Origin: Mycolicibacterium xanthum
Lineage (GTDB): Bacteria > Actinomycetota > Actinomycetes > Mycobacteriales > Mycobacteriaceae
Assembly: GCF_019710635.1 (NCBI RefSeq)
Contig: NZ_JAIFZS010000038.1
Coordinates: forward strand, 62,001 to 126,000
Reading direction: 5' to 3'
Length of the DNA stretch: 64,000 bases
Shown here piece after piece: positions 15,136-23,783 of this stretch (within the stretch, counting starts at the first letter, position 1; each line of letters begins with the position of its first letter). The position numbers and the translations under genes were made by a program. The notes below the pieces were generated by a model. That model searched no databases. It saw only the letters and a program-made list of their open reading frames with translations, and was not told where the DNA came from.

Positions 15136-16227
15136 CTACTTGCTCGGCTTAGTTGTTGCTCCGTGTCGGAACTCCACCACGTCGCCGTCGGCCATCACGT
15201 AGTCCTTGCCCTCCATCCGGACCTTGCCCGCGGCCTTGGCAGCAGCCATCGAGCCGGCTGCCAGAAGGTCGGCAAAGGAGACGATCTCGGCTTTGATGAA
15301 GCCCTTCTCGAAATCGGAGTGGATGACCCCGGCCGCCTTCGGCGCGGTGTCGCCTTGGTGGATGGTCCACGCGCGGGCCTCCTTCGGGCCGGCGGTCAGA
15401 TAGGTCTGCAGCTTCAGCGTGTGAAACCCGGCGCGCGCCAAGGCATCCAGGCCACGCTCGGTCTGGCCGATGGACTCCAGCAGTTCGGCGGCCGACTCGT
15501 CATCGAGTTCCTGGAGTTCGGCCTCGATCTTGGCGTCCAGGAACACCGCATCGGCCGGCGCCACCAGTGCACGCAACTCGGCGACGCGGTCGGCGTCGGT
15601 GAGCACGGACTCGTCGGCGTTGAACACGTAGAGGAAAGGCTTGGACGTCAACAGGTTCAGCTCGCGCAGCAGCGACACGTCGGCGCCCGCCGAGAACAAG
15701 GTGCTGCCGCTGTCGAGCACCTGCTGGGCCGCCACCGCGGCGTCGTAGACGGGCCTGCGGTCCTTGTGGGTTCGGGCTTCCTTCTCCAGTCGCGGCACCG
15801 CCCGCTCGAGGGTCTGCATGTCGGCCAGGATCAGCTCGGTCTCGATGATCTCGATGTCGGACTTCGGGTCGACCCGGCCGTCGACGTGCACGACGTCGTC
15901 GTCGGCGAACACCCGCACCACCTGACAGATCGCGTCGCTCTCGCGGATGTTGGCCAGGAACTTGTTGCCCAGCCCGGCCCCCTCCGAAGCGCCCTTGACG
16001 ATCCCGGCGATGTCGACGAACGTCACCGGCGCTGGCACCACCTTCTCCGAGCCGAATATCTTCGCCAGTTCGTCGAGGCGGGGATCGGGCAGCGCGACCA
16101 CACCTTCGTTGGGTTCGATGGTGGCGAACGGATAGTTGGCGGCCAGCACCTCGTTACGGGTCAGCGCGTTGAACAACGTCGACTTGCCGACGTTGGGTAG
16201 TCCGACGATTCCAAGATTCAGGCCCAC
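15136..16227 (-). CDS. ychF: YchF/OLA1-family GTPase/ATPase, C-terminus altered by element insertion
   Basis: The 363-residue protein begins at GTG with [14 protein letters not shown] (P-loop) and has the TGS domain at the end. YchF is a ribosome-associated, ATP-preferring P-loop NTPase. The normal ending [11 protein letters not shown] is interrupted after E-F-R: here it continues H-G-A-T-T-K-P-S-K from element DNA. The last three native residues are replaced by nine new ones, so the protein is likely still functional. Confidence 0.95.
   Translation of the reverse strand: MGLNLGIVGLPNVGKSTLFNALTRNEVLAANYPFATIEPNEGVVALPDPRLDELAKIFGSEKVVPAPVTFVDIAGIVKGASEGAGLGNKFLANIRESDAICQVVRVFADDDVVHVDGRVDPKSDIEIIETELILADMQTLERAVPRLEKEARTHKDRRPVYDAAVAAQQVLDSGSTLFSAGADVSLLRELNLLTSKPFLYVFNADESVLTDADRVAELRALVAPADAVFLDAKIEAELQELDDESAAELLESIGQTERGLDALARAGFHTLKLQTYLTAGPKEARAWTIHQGDTAPKAAGVIHSDFEKGFIKAEIVSFADLLAAGSMAAAKAAGKVRMEGKDYVMADGDVVEFRHGATTKPSK
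15167..15179. other. attR: right attachment core
   Basis: CGGAACTCCACCA repeats the attL core exactly. On the minus strand it encodes the V-V-E-F-R end of ychF. DNA to its right is host ychF and to its left is element DNA that supplies the new stop codon. Confidence 0.92.
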
Positions 16228-16309
16228 GGAGTCCACAGTCTGCCAGATGTGATCGCCACACCACCCGGTGCTGGCGGCGTCTGGCCGCATCAGCCGGTAC
16301 GGTCGACGT

Positions 16310-17419
16310 GTGTCAGGACAGCGCACCCGGCCGGTGGTACCGGCCGATCACCGCTCTGCGCACCCCAACATCCCGGGCGTTCCGTGGTGGGGTGCCGTGC
16401 TGATCGCTGTCGTCGCCTCCGCGATCGGTGTCGCCATCGACGCCGGGACCGGCGGTGGCGAACTGACCCTCGTCTTCTCCCTGGCATACGCGATGGGATG
16501 CCTCGCGGCCGTGCTGGCGGTGCGGCAGTCGGGCGTGTTCACCGCGGTGATCCAGCCACCGCTGATCCTGTTCGTGGCCGTGCCCGGCGCGTACTTCCTG
16601 ATGCACAGCGCCACCATCGAGGGCATCAAGGACGTCCTGATCAACTGCGGCTATCCGCTCATCGAGCGGTTCCCGCTGATGTTCTTCACGTCGGCCACGG
16701 TTTTGCTGATCGGGCTCGCCCGCTGGTACTTCGGCGCATCGGCCCGGGGTGCGGTTGCGTCTCCGGAGACGCGCGAGGCGCAAGCGACGCCCGAGGTCCG
16801 CAAGAGCCGTCCGGGCGCTCGCCTGTCGGCCAGGGTCGCCGCCCTGTTCGGGGTGGGCGCGGCTGCGGCGGTCACCGCCGAGCGGCCCCGTCGACGCAAA
16901 CCGGACGAACGCCGCCGGGCTCAGCCCGCCGAACGGGCGTCACGGCGGCCCCGGCCCGACAAGCGCGCCGCATCCCGGACCCGCCAGTCGCGCGCCGCCG
17001 AGACCGAGATCATCGAGCCCGTCGGTGACCGTCCGCGCAAGCGCCGGCCGCGAGCAGCCGACGCGCCGCCGCCCGTCGAGCCCCGCCGCCGCCGCGCCGC
17101 CGCTGCGCGGGATCCGCGGACCGGCACACCGCCGGGCCAACGCCGCAACCCCTACGACCGGCTCGACCTCGAGCGCGAGCGGGCCCAACGCCGCGAACGC
17201 CAGGATCCGCCCCCGCGGCGCGGCCGCTACCAGGGCTACGACGGCTACGACGGCTACGAACCCATGGAACCGCACGGCGGAAACGGAAACGGCACGCACC
17301 ACCCGGTGTCCCGGGTCCGCTACCGGGGCGCCAACGAGGCCGACGACCGGGTCGAATACCGCACCCGCCGGCACGCTCCGCGCGACTACGACGCCGACCG
17401 GTGGGAATACGACATCTAG
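16310..17419 (+). CDS. DUF6542 membrane protein with a long basic tail (Rv1111c-like)
   Basis: Four hydrophobic segments occupy roughly residues 27-150 (W-W-G-A-V-L-I-A-V-V onward). A 200-residue Arg/Pro-rich disordered tail with repeated Y-D-G-Y units follows. Size, layout and position beside ychF match the M. tuberculosis Rv1111c family, whose function is unknown. The GTG at 16310 is chosen because it starts close to the conserved region. It is divergent from ychF, and its stop overlaps the convergent PBP gene by 4 bp. Confidence 0.8.
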   Translation: MSGQRTRPVVPADHRSAHPNIPGVPWWGAVLIAVVASAIGVAIDAGTGGGELTLVFSLAYAMGCLAAVLAVRQSGVFTAVIQPPLILFVAVPGAYFLMHSATIEGIKDVLINCGYPLIERFPLMFFTSATVLLIGLARWYFGASARGAVASPETREAQATPEVRKSRPGARLSARVAALFGVGAAAAVTAERPRRRKPDERRRAQPAERASRRPRPDKRAASRTRQSRAAETEIIEPVGDRPRKRRPRAADAPPPVEPRRRRAAAARDPRTGTPPGQRRNPYDRLDLERERAQRRERQDPPPRRGRYQGYDGYDGYEPMEPHGGNGNGTHHPVSRVRYRGANEADDRVEYRTRRHAPRDYDADRWEYDI

Positions 17420-19224
17420 CGCACGGCACGCAGGAACCGGCCTGCGGTCTCGACCGCGGGAACCGAGCTGCCCGCGTCGCTGACGAACACCGCGATCGCG
17501 CGGTCGCCGTCGATGCCGACGAACCAGCCGTGCGCGTGCTGGTCGTCGATGAACTCGGCGGTGCCCGTCTTGCCGAGCAGATCCGGGATGTCGCGCAGCT
17601 GGGCGGCGGTGCCGTCGGTGACCGTCTCCCGCATCATCGACCTGATCGCCTCGGCCACCCCGGCCGGCGGCGGCTCCGGGGCGCGGTCGGCCACCCCCGG
17701 CCGGCCGGCCACGATCGCCGGCGCGGGGGCCGAACCGTGCGCCAGGGCCGCGGCGACCAGGGCCATACCGAACGGCGAGGCCGTCACCCGGCCCTGGCCG
17801 ATGCCTTCCTCCACCCGCAGCGCCGGCGTGTCGGCGAGCGGCACCGAACCGGTGACGGTGGTCATGCCGGGCGCCACGTAGTCCACACCGAGCCCCAGTT
17901 GCGCGGCCGCGTCGGTCAGGCCGTCGGGGGGTAGGTCCACCGCGAGCCGGCCCATCGTGGTGTTGCACGACCTGGCGAACGCGGTGTGCAGGGGCACCTC
18001 GCCGAGATCGAACCCGTCGTCGTTGGGGATCTGCCTACCGTCGATGTTCTCGGTGCCCGGGCAGTTCACCATGCTGTCCCCGGTGACCGCACCGGTCTGC
18101 AGCGCCGCGGACACGGTGACCGTCTTGAACGTCGAGCCCGGCGGGTACAGCCCGGTGAGCGCGATCGGCCCCTGCGCATCGGCGGGGTCGTTCTGGGCGA
18201 CGGCCAGCAGGTCACCGGTGGACGGCTGGATGACCACCAGAGCCGCGGGGGTGGCCAGCGGAGCCAACGCGTCTTCGGCCGCGCCGAGCATCGCGACGTC
18301 GAGGGTCGCGGTGATGTCGTCCACGGGCTCGGGGTCGCGGCCCCCCACCTGTTTCGGGCCCAACTCGGTCTGCGCGCTCACCGCCCAGCCGGCTGCCGCG
18401 TCGGTGTGCTGCTGCCACAGGTCGGCCAGCCCCGACAACGTCGGCGAGGTCAGTGCCCGATCGGTGGCCAGCAACCTCAACTGGGGGCGCAGGGTGACCT
18501 CGGGCAGGGCGGCGAGTCGCTCCTCGATCGGCGTGATGTCGTCTTCGCGCAGGGTCACCGCCGTCACCGGCTCATCGTCGACGGCCGCCAGCGCCGCGGT
18601 CAGCGAGTCGGACGTGATCGTCGGCTCAACCGGGTTGACCAGTGCCGCAACGGCATTCACATCCACTCCGGGCCCGATGTCGACGAGTGTCACAACGTGC
18701 TGGGTGAGCAACTCCGCGCCGGTGCGATCGAGCACCCGGGCCGCGGGCCGTGGCAGCAGGGTGCTGTAGGACAGCGGTCCCTCGTCGAGCCCGGGCGCGA
18801 CGGTCACCGGACTCCAGATGATCGACCACTCGCCACCGTCGGTGGCCACCCCGTAGGTCTCGTAGGTCCACTCGTTGCGCCCCTGGGGCCCGAACGTCCA
18901 GTGCGCATCGAGGGTGAACGCCGCGGTGCCGCCCTTGGGCTCGACGGTGTCCACGTCGAACTGCACGTCGGTGCCCAGGCCGGCGAACAGACCGTCGAGG
19001 GTCTCCTTCGCCGCGGGTGGATCGGAGGTGAGTGCGGCGGCCGCGGCCGTATCGCCGCGGCTGAGCGCATCGGCGAACGCATGCACCGTGTCGATCAGAC
19101 GGTCCTCGGCGGCGCTGCAACCGGACAGGACGAGAGCACAGGCGAGAACGGCCAGGGCGACTCTGCGGGTCGCGGGGGCCAGTGCTGTCACGTTCGGCCA
19201 CCGTACCCGCCAGCGGTCGGTCAC
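17416..19224 (-). CDS. Lipoprotein penicillin-binding protein (MecA_N plus transpeptidase)
   Basis: The 602-residue protein starts at a GTG that overlaps the ispH stop (GTGA). A signal peptide ends in the lipobox L-V-L-S-G-C, so it is a lipoprotein. An NTF2-like MecA N-terminal domain comes first, then a dimerisation region. The transpeptidase domain has S-T-F-K, S-C-N and K-T-G motifs, all intact. It resembles the mycobacterial lipoprotein class B PBP (Rv2864c type), a D,D-transpeptidase for peptidoglycan. A second possible GTG start is at 19191. Confidence 0.9.
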   Translation of the reverse strand: MTDRWRVRWPNVTALAPATRRVALAVLACALVLSGCSAAEDRLIDTVHAFADALSRGDTAAAAALTSDPPAAKETLDGLFAGLGTDVQFDVDTVEPKGGTAAFTLDAHWTFGPQGRNEWTYETYGVATDGGEWSIIWSPVTVAPGLDEGPLSYSTLLPRPAARVLDRTGAELLTQHVVTLVDIGPGVDVNAVAALVNPVEPTITSDSLTAALAAVDDEPVTAVTLREDDITPIEERLAALPEVTLRPQLRLLATDRALTSPTLSGLADLWQQHTDAAAGWAVSAQTELGPKQVGGRDPEPVDDITATLDVAMLGAAEDALAPLATPAALVVIQPSTGDLLAVAQNDPADAQGPIALTGLYPPGSTFKTVTVSAALQTGAVTGDSMVNCPGTENIDGRQIPNDDGFDLGEVPLHTAFARSCNTTMGRLAVDLPPDGLTDAAAQLGLGVDYVAPGMTTVTGSVPLADTPALRVEEGIGQGRVTASPFGMALVAAALAHGSAPAPAIVAGRPGVADRAPEPPPAGVAEAIRSMMRETVTDGTAAQLRDIPDLLGKTGTAEFIDDQHAHGWFVGIDGDRAIAVFVSDAGSSVPAVETAGRFLRAVR

Positions 19225-20234
19225 TTGCGCGCCGGACGGATCTCCCGGGGCAGGGCGAACACGAGGGTCTCGTTTGCAGTGGTGACCGACTGCACGACGC
19301 CGTAGCCGAACTCGGCGAGACGCTCGAGCACGCCGCGGACGAGCACCTCCGGAACCGACGCCCCGGAAGTGACACCGACGGTGGTCACCCCGTCCAGCCA
19401 CCGCGGATCGATGTCTTCGGCGTAATCCACCAGATGGGCCGCATCGGAGCCGGCGCCGAGCGCGACCTCGACGAGGCGCACCGAGTTCGACGAGTTCCGC
19501 GACCCGACCACGATCACCAGCTCGCACTCCGGGGCCATCGCCTTGACCGCGACCTGACGGTTCTGGGTGGCGTAGCAGATGTCGTCGCTCGGCGGGTCCT
19601 GCAGCTTCGGGAAGCGCTCCCGCAGCCGATGCACGGTCTCCATCGTCTCGTCGACCGACAGCGTGGTCTGGGACAGCCAGATGACCTTGTCCTCGTCGCG
19701 CACGACGACGTCGTCGACGGAATCCGGTCCGTCGACCAGTTGAACGTGATCGGGCGCCTCGCCGGCGGTGCCGATCACCTCCTCATGGCCCTCGTGGCCG
19801 ATCAGCAGGATGTCGTAGTCGTCGCGGGCGAAGCGTTTGGCCTCGTTGTGCACCTTGGTCACCAACGGGCACGTCGCGTCGATGACCTTGAGGTCCCGCT
19901 CGGCGGCGGACGTGTGCACCGTGGGCGCCACCCCGTGCGCGGAGAACACCACGATCGCCCCCTCGGGCACCTCGTCGGTCTCGTCGACGAAGATCGCACC
20001 GGCCTTGGCCAGCGTCTCGACCACATGGCGGTTGTGCACGATCTCGTGGCGCACGTACACCGGTGCGCCGTGCTTCTCGAGCGCCCGTTCGACGGTCTCC
20101 ACCGCGCGATCGACCCCGGCGCAGTAACCGCGCGGTTCGGCGAGCAGCACCCGCTTGCCGGTCACATCGCCGGCCCCCGGGCCCAGGGCCGTGTGACTGG
20201 CGCCCGGAATCCCCATGTTGACTGTCGGCGGCAT
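19221..20234 (-). CDS. ispH: 4-hydroxy-3-methylbut-2-enyl diphosphate reductase
   Basis: This is the last enzyme of the MEP isoprenoid pathway, making IPP and DMAPP with a [4Fe-4S] cluster. The cluster ligands are visible: Cys38 in R-G-Y-C-A-G-V, Cys122 in D-A-T-C-P-L-V and Cys220 in I-C-Y-A-T-Q-N-R-Q. The length of 337 residues is normal. The start may be a little downstream, as the first 25 residues are not conserved-looking. Synteny matches lytB2/Rv1110. Confidence 0.96.
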   Translation of the reverse strand: MPPTVNMGIPGASHTALGPGAGDVTGKRVLLAEPRGYCAGVDRAVETVERALEKHGAPVYVRHEIVHNRHVVETLAKAGAIFVDETDEVPEGAIVVFSAHGVAPTVHTSAAERDLKVIDATCPLVTKVHNEAKRFARDDYDILLIGHEGHEEVIGTAGEAPDHVQLVDGPDSVDDVVVRDEDKVIWLSQTTLSVDETMETVHRLRERFPKLQDPPSDDICYATQNRQVAVKAMAPECELVIVVGSRNSSNSVRLVEVALGAGSDAAHLVDYAEDIDPRWLDGVTTVGVTSGASVPEVLVRGVLERLAEFGYGVVQSVTTANETLVFALPREIRPARK

Positions 20235-20287
20235 GGCTCCAAGGGTACTGACCGACCCCCCGCCCCGCCCAGCCGTAGGCTAGGGCG

Positions 20288-20863
20288 ATGGGAACTGCAC
20301 CGTATGGGATCCGGCTGCTCGTGGGTGTGGCGGTGACCGCCGTCGAGGAGACCCGCAAGCTGCCCCAGACCATCCTTATGTACCCGATGACGATCGCCAG
20401 CCAGCTCGCGCACCTGGTGATGAAGGTGCAGCAGGACGTCGCCGTGCTGGTGATCAAGGGTGACGAGACACTGGAATCGATCTTCCCGCCCAAGGACGAG
20501 CAACCCGAGTGGGCCACGTTCGACGAAGACCTCCCCTCCGACGACGCCGCCGACGTGCTGGAGTTGACGATCCGCGACGGTGAGCGCCTGACCGAGGGTC
20601 GCTTCGCCCTGTTCAGCGGTGACCCCGAGCCGAACAACAACACTCCGGTGGGCGCGACCCCGACCACCCCCGACGCCGCGGCCCCGGAGATCGTCGCCGA
20701 GCTGGACTACGAGACGTTGACGCTCGCCCAGTTGCGTGCCCGGCTGACCGCGCTGCGGGTGGCCGACCTGGAGGCCCTGCTCGCCTACGAGGAGAGCACC
20801 AGGGCGCGGGCACCGTTCCAGACCCTGCTGGCCAACAGGATCACCCGCGCGTCGGCGAAGTGA
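20288..20863 (+). CDS. Lipid-droplet-associated protein (Rv1109c-like)
   Basis: The 191-residue protein has an N-terminal amphipathic/hydrophobic part ([14 protein letters not shown]) and an acidic, Pro-rich middle. Position before xseA and sequence character match Rv1109c, annotated in mycobacteria as a lipid-droplet-associated protein. Its stop overlaps the xseA GTG. The role beyond lipid association is unknown. Confidence 0.75.
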   Translation: MGTAPYGIRLLVGVAVTAVEETRKLPQTILMYPMTIASQLAHLVMKVQQDVAVLVIKGDETLESIFPPKDEQPEWATFDEDLPSDDAADVLELTIRDGERLTEGRFALFSGDPEPNNNTPVGATPTTPDAAAPEIVAELDYETLTLAQLRARLTALRVADLEALLAYEESTRARAPFQTLLANRITRASAK

Positions 20864-22095
20864 CCGATCCCGCGCCGGGGCAGTCACCGGAGAACCCGTT
20901 TCCGGTCCGCGGCGTCGCGATCCGGGTTGCCGGATGGATCGACAAACTCGGCGCGGTCTGGGTGGAGGGCCAGATCGCGCAGCTGACCCTGCGGCCGAAC
21001 TCCAACACCGCGTTCATCACGCTGCGCGACCCCGCGGCCGACATGTCGCTGTCGCTGACCTGCCCGCGCGACCTGGTGGTCAACGCCCCGGTAAAGATGA
21101 CCGACGGCACCCAGGTGATCGTCTTCGGCAAGCCCAGCTTCTACACCGGGCGCGGCACCTTCTCGCTGCGGGTCAGCGAGATCAGGGCGGTGGGCATCGG
21201 CGAGCTGCTGGCCCGCATCGAGCGACTGCGCAGGCTGCTCGACGCCGAGGGCCTGTTCGACCCCCGCCTGAAGCGCCCGCCGCCGTTCCTGCCCGACACC
21301 ATCGGCCTGATCACCGGGCGCGCCTCGGCGGCCGAGCACGACATCATCGCGGTGGCCACCGGCCGCTGGCCCGCGGTGCGATTCGCGGTGCGCAACACGA
21401 TCGTCCAGGGCCCCAACGCGGTGCCCCAGATCGTCGAGGCGCTGCGCGCGCTGGACGGCGACCCGGGCGTGGACGTCATCGTGCTGGCCCGCGGCGGCGG
21501 CAGCGTCGAGGATCTGTTGCCGTTCTCCGATGAGACCTTGTGCCGCGAGATCGCCCGCTGCACGACACCGGTGGTCAGCGCGATCGGCCACGAACCCGAC
21601 AACCCGCTGTGCGACCTGGTCGCCGACCTGCGCGCGGCGACCCCGACCGACGCCGCCAAACGGATCGTGCCGGACGCCGCGGCCGAGCAGGCGCTGGTGG
21701 CCGACCTGCGCCGGCGCAGCGCCCGCGCGCTGCGCAACTGGGTCAACCGGGAGCAGCACACCGTCACGCAGCTCCGCAGCCGCCCGGTGCTGGCCCGGCC
21801 GTTCGACGCCCTCGACGCACGGGCCGAGGAGATCGAGCGGGCGCGCCGGACCGTCCGCCGTGACATCACCCGCCTGCTGGGTGCCGAATCCGAACGGGTC
21901 GGGCATCTGTCGGCACGGTTGGCCACGCTGGGGCCGGCGGCGACGCTGGCGCGCGGGTACGCGGTGGTGCAGACGCTGCCCGAGTCGGGATCACCGCACG
22001 TCCTGCAATCCGTTGCGGACGCACCCGCTGGAACACGCCTACGGGTGCGGGTGTCCGACGGTGCCGTCACAGCGATCAGCGAGGGTGAAAAATGA
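20860..22095 (+). CDS. xseA: Exodeoxyribonuclease VII large subunit
   Basis: The 411-residue protein starts at GTG in a 4-bp overlap. It has the OB-fold at the N-terminus (W-V-E-G-Q-I-A-Q-L), the catalytic core with [10 protein letters not shown] and [11 protein letters not shown], and the helical stalk. Exo VII degrades single-stranded DNA with XseB. Its stop overlaps xseB (ATGA). Confidence 0.96.
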   Translation: MTDPAPGQSPENPFPVRGVAIRVAGWIDKLGAVWVEGQIAQLTLRPNSNTAFITLRDPAADMSLSLTCPRDLVVNAPVKMTDGTQVIVFGKPSFYTGRGTFSLRVSEIRAVGIGELLARIERLRRLLDAEGLFDPRLKRPPPFLPDTIGLITGRASAAEHDIIAVATGRWPAVRFAVRNTIVQGPNAVPQIVEALRALDGDPGVDVIVLARGGGSVEDLLPFSDETLCREIARCTTPVVSAIGHEPDNPLCDLVADLRAATPTDAAKRIVPDAAAEQALVADLRRRSARALRNWVNREQHTVTQLRSRPVLARPFDALDARAEEIERARRTVRRDITRLLGAESERVGHLSARLATLGPAATLARGYAVVQTLPESGSPHVLQSVADAPAGTRLRVRVSDGAVTAISEGEK

Positions 22096-22304
22096 AGCCC
22101 ATTAGTCAACTCGGCTACGAAGAGGCCCGTGATGAGTTGATCGAGGTGGTGCAGCGCCTCGAACACGGCGGACTCGACCTCGACACCTCCCTCAAGCTCT
22201 GGGAAAGGGGTGAGGAACTGGCTAAACGGTGCGAGGAACACCTGGCCGGGGCACGCCGGCGGGTGGCCGACACACTGGCCTCCGGCGACCCGGAAAGTAG
22301 TTGA
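22092..22304 (+). CDS. xseB: Exodeoxyribonuclease VII small subunit
   Basis: The 70-residue helical protein has the family pattern [16 protein letters not shown] and [14 protein letters not shown], forming the small subunits that wrap the XseA stalk. It is coupled to xseA. Confidence 0.95.
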   Translation: MKPISQLGYEEARDELIEVVQRLEHGGLDLDTSLKLWERGEELAKRCEEHLAGARRRVADTLASGDPESS

Positions 22305-22337
22305 GTACGCAAGCTCCATCGGGCCCGGCATCGAAAT

Positions 22338-22351
22338 TGGAACACGTTTCA
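22338..22351. promoter_or_regulatory. KstR-type operator upstream of the 3beta-HSD gene
   Basis: TGGAACACGTTTCA fits the published KstR motif TnnAACnnGTTnnA at every defined base. It lies 14 bp before the ATG at 22366. KstR is the TetR-family repressor of cholesterol catabolism in mycobacteria, released by a cholesterol-derived CoA thioester. Regulation here is inference from the motif. Confidence 0.7.
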
Positions 22352-22365
22352 GTTACTCTGCCCCC

Positions 22366-23478
22366 ATGGGCGACGTTGCACTGACGACCGAACTCGGCCG
22401 GATCCTGGTGACGGGCGGCTCCGGGTTCGTCGGGGCCAATCTGGTGACCGAACTGCTCGACCGTGGCCTGCAGGTCCGGTCGTTGGATCGCGTTCCGTCA
22501 CCCCTGCCCACACACCCGTGCCTCGACGTGCTCCAGGGCGACGTCACCGACGTCGACGATGTCGCTCGAGCCGTCGACGGGATCGACACCGTCTTCCACA
22601 CCGCGGCGATCATCGATCTGATGGGTGGCGCGTCGGTCACCGACGAGTACCGCCGGCGCAGCTTCGCGGTGAACGTGACCGGCACCGAGAACCTGGTGCA
22701 CGCCGCCCAACGCGCCGGCGTGGGGCGGTTCGTCTACACCGCGTCGAACAGCGTGGTGATGGGCGGGCGGCGCATCTCGGGCGGCGACGAGACGCTGCCC
22801 TACACGCAGCGGTTCAACGATCTCTACACCGAGACCAAGGTGGTCGCCGAGAGGTTCGTGCTCGCGCAGAACGGGATCTCGGGCATGCTGACGTGCTCGA
22901 TCCGGCCCAGCGGGATCTGGGGCCGGGGCGATCAGACGATGTTCCGCAAGGTGTTCGAGAGCGTGCTGGCCGGCCACGTCAAGGTGCTGGTGGGAAGCAG
23001 GAACGTCAAGCTGGACAACTCCTACGTGCACAACCTGGTGCACGGTTTCATCCTGGCCGCCCAGCACCTGGTGCCGGGTGGAACGGCGCCGGGCCAGGCG
23101 TACTTCATCAACGACGGCGAGCCGATCAACATGTTCGAGTTCTCCCGCCCGGTGGTCGAGGCCTGCGGCCAGCCGTGGCCGACGTTCCGCGTGCCCGGCC
23201 GGCTGGCGTGGCTCGTGATGACCGTCTGGCAATTCCTGCATTTCCGGTTCGGCCTGCCCCGGCCGTTGCTGGAACCGCTTGCCGTGGAACGGCTCTACCT
23301 CGACAACCACTTCTCCATCGCCAAGGCCCAGCGTGACCTCGGCTACCGGCCGCGGTTCACCACCGAAGAGGCGCTGGAGCACTGCCTGCCCTACTACGTC
23401 GATCTGTTCGACCGGATGAAGGCCGAGTCGGCCGAGCCCGTCGCGCAGGCCGCTGCTCCGGTCCCGCAGAAGGGCTGA
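22366..23478 (+). CDS. 3beta-hydroxysteroid dehydrogenase/isomerase (Rv1106c-like)
   Basis: The 370-residue extended SDR has the NAD motif T-G-G-S-G-F-V-G at 16-23 and the catalytic Y154-T-E-T-K158. Homologue Rv1106c oxidises the 3beta-hydroxyl of cholesterol and shifts the double bond, giving cholestenone. The ATG at 22366 matches the homologue start. A KstR-type operator is just upstream. The gene sits at the junction with the sulfatase island. Confidence 0.9.
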   Translation: MGDVALTTELGRILVTGGSGFVGANLVTELLDRGLQVRSLDRVPSPLPTHPCLDVLQGDVTDVDDVARAVDGIDTVFHTAAIIDLMGGASVTDEYRRRSFAVNVTGTENLVHAAQRAGVGRFVYTASNSVVMGGRRISGGDETLPYTQRFNDLYTETKVVAERFVLAQNGISGMLTCSIRPSGIWGRGDQTMFRKVFESVLAGHVKVLVGSRNVKLDNSYVHNLVHGFILAAQHLVPGGTAPGQAYFINDGEPINMFEFSRPVVEACGQPWPTFRVPGRLAWLVMTVWQFLHFRFGLPRPLLEPLAVERLYLDNHFSIAKAQRDLGYRPRFTTEEALEHCLPYYVDLFDRMKAESAEPVAQAAAPVPQKG

Positions 23479-23606
23479 CGTCCGCACGGCCGAGCTCGGC
23501 CACCCGGTCGATCTCTCGAATTCATTGTCGACGCAGCACATTTGGCATCGGACAGGTATCCCGTGACAGATGCTCACACGCCACGACCCCGCCCGAGATC
23601 GGCCCC

Positions 23607-23668
23607 CGCCGAGCGTGAACTCACTGCGAAAAGTTCGCCGCAATTTCGCAATGAGCACACACTCGGCG
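23607..23668. terminator. Imperfect long inverted repeat in the 3beta-HSD/sulfatase gap
   Basis: Arms start CGCCGAG and end CTCGGCG, with further pairing inside (ACTGCGAA against TTCGCA). The 305-bp gap from 23479 to 23783 otherwise holds no credible gene. Similar hairpin elements with different stems sit at gene ends across this window. It probably ends the 3beta-HSD transcript. Confidence 0.5.
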
Positions 23669-23727
23669 CCGGTCGGCCTGAATCCCCGACGTCTGCCATG
23701 GCGCATCGACAACCGATGTACCGCGCG

Positions 23728-23743
23728 CCCTACCTGGGTAGGG
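23728..23743. promoter_or_regulatory. 16-bp inverted repeat upstream of the first sulfatase
   Basis: CCCTACC-TG-GGTAGGG has 7-bp perfect arms and lies 40 bp before the sulfatase ATG. TTGACG follows at 23746. A repressor site overlapping the sulfatase promoter is plausible; no regulator gene is nearby. Confidence 0.4.
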
Positions 23744-23783
23744 TCTTGACGGGGCCGACAGATACGCGATGAGGGAGTTGAGA

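Larger units (their letters stand above)
4119..15179. mobile_element. Integrated serine-integrase element in ychF (phage-satellite-like, 11.05 kb)
   Basis: The element is bounded by 13-bp att cores in the ychF 3' end. It carries a large serine integrase, phage-type small proteins, a RepA-like ATPase, an excisionase-like HTH protein, terminase small-like and large subunits, a zinc-ribbon protein and two leftward hypothetical genes. No portal, capsid, protease, tail or lysis genes were found in any frame. Size and integrase type resemble the small M. tuberculosis prophage-like element phiRv1, but that one carries capsid and protease genes. A satellite needing a helper phage, or a decayed prophage, are the two readings. 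Confidence 0.9.

Noticed and set aside
4119..15179. Calling the element a complete prophage
   Set aside because: No portal, capsid, protease, tail or lysis genes can be read in any frame.
19225..19527. Extended N-terminus of the PBP frame
   Set aside because: The extension lies antisense-like over ispH coding sequence and hides the lipoprotein signal peptide.
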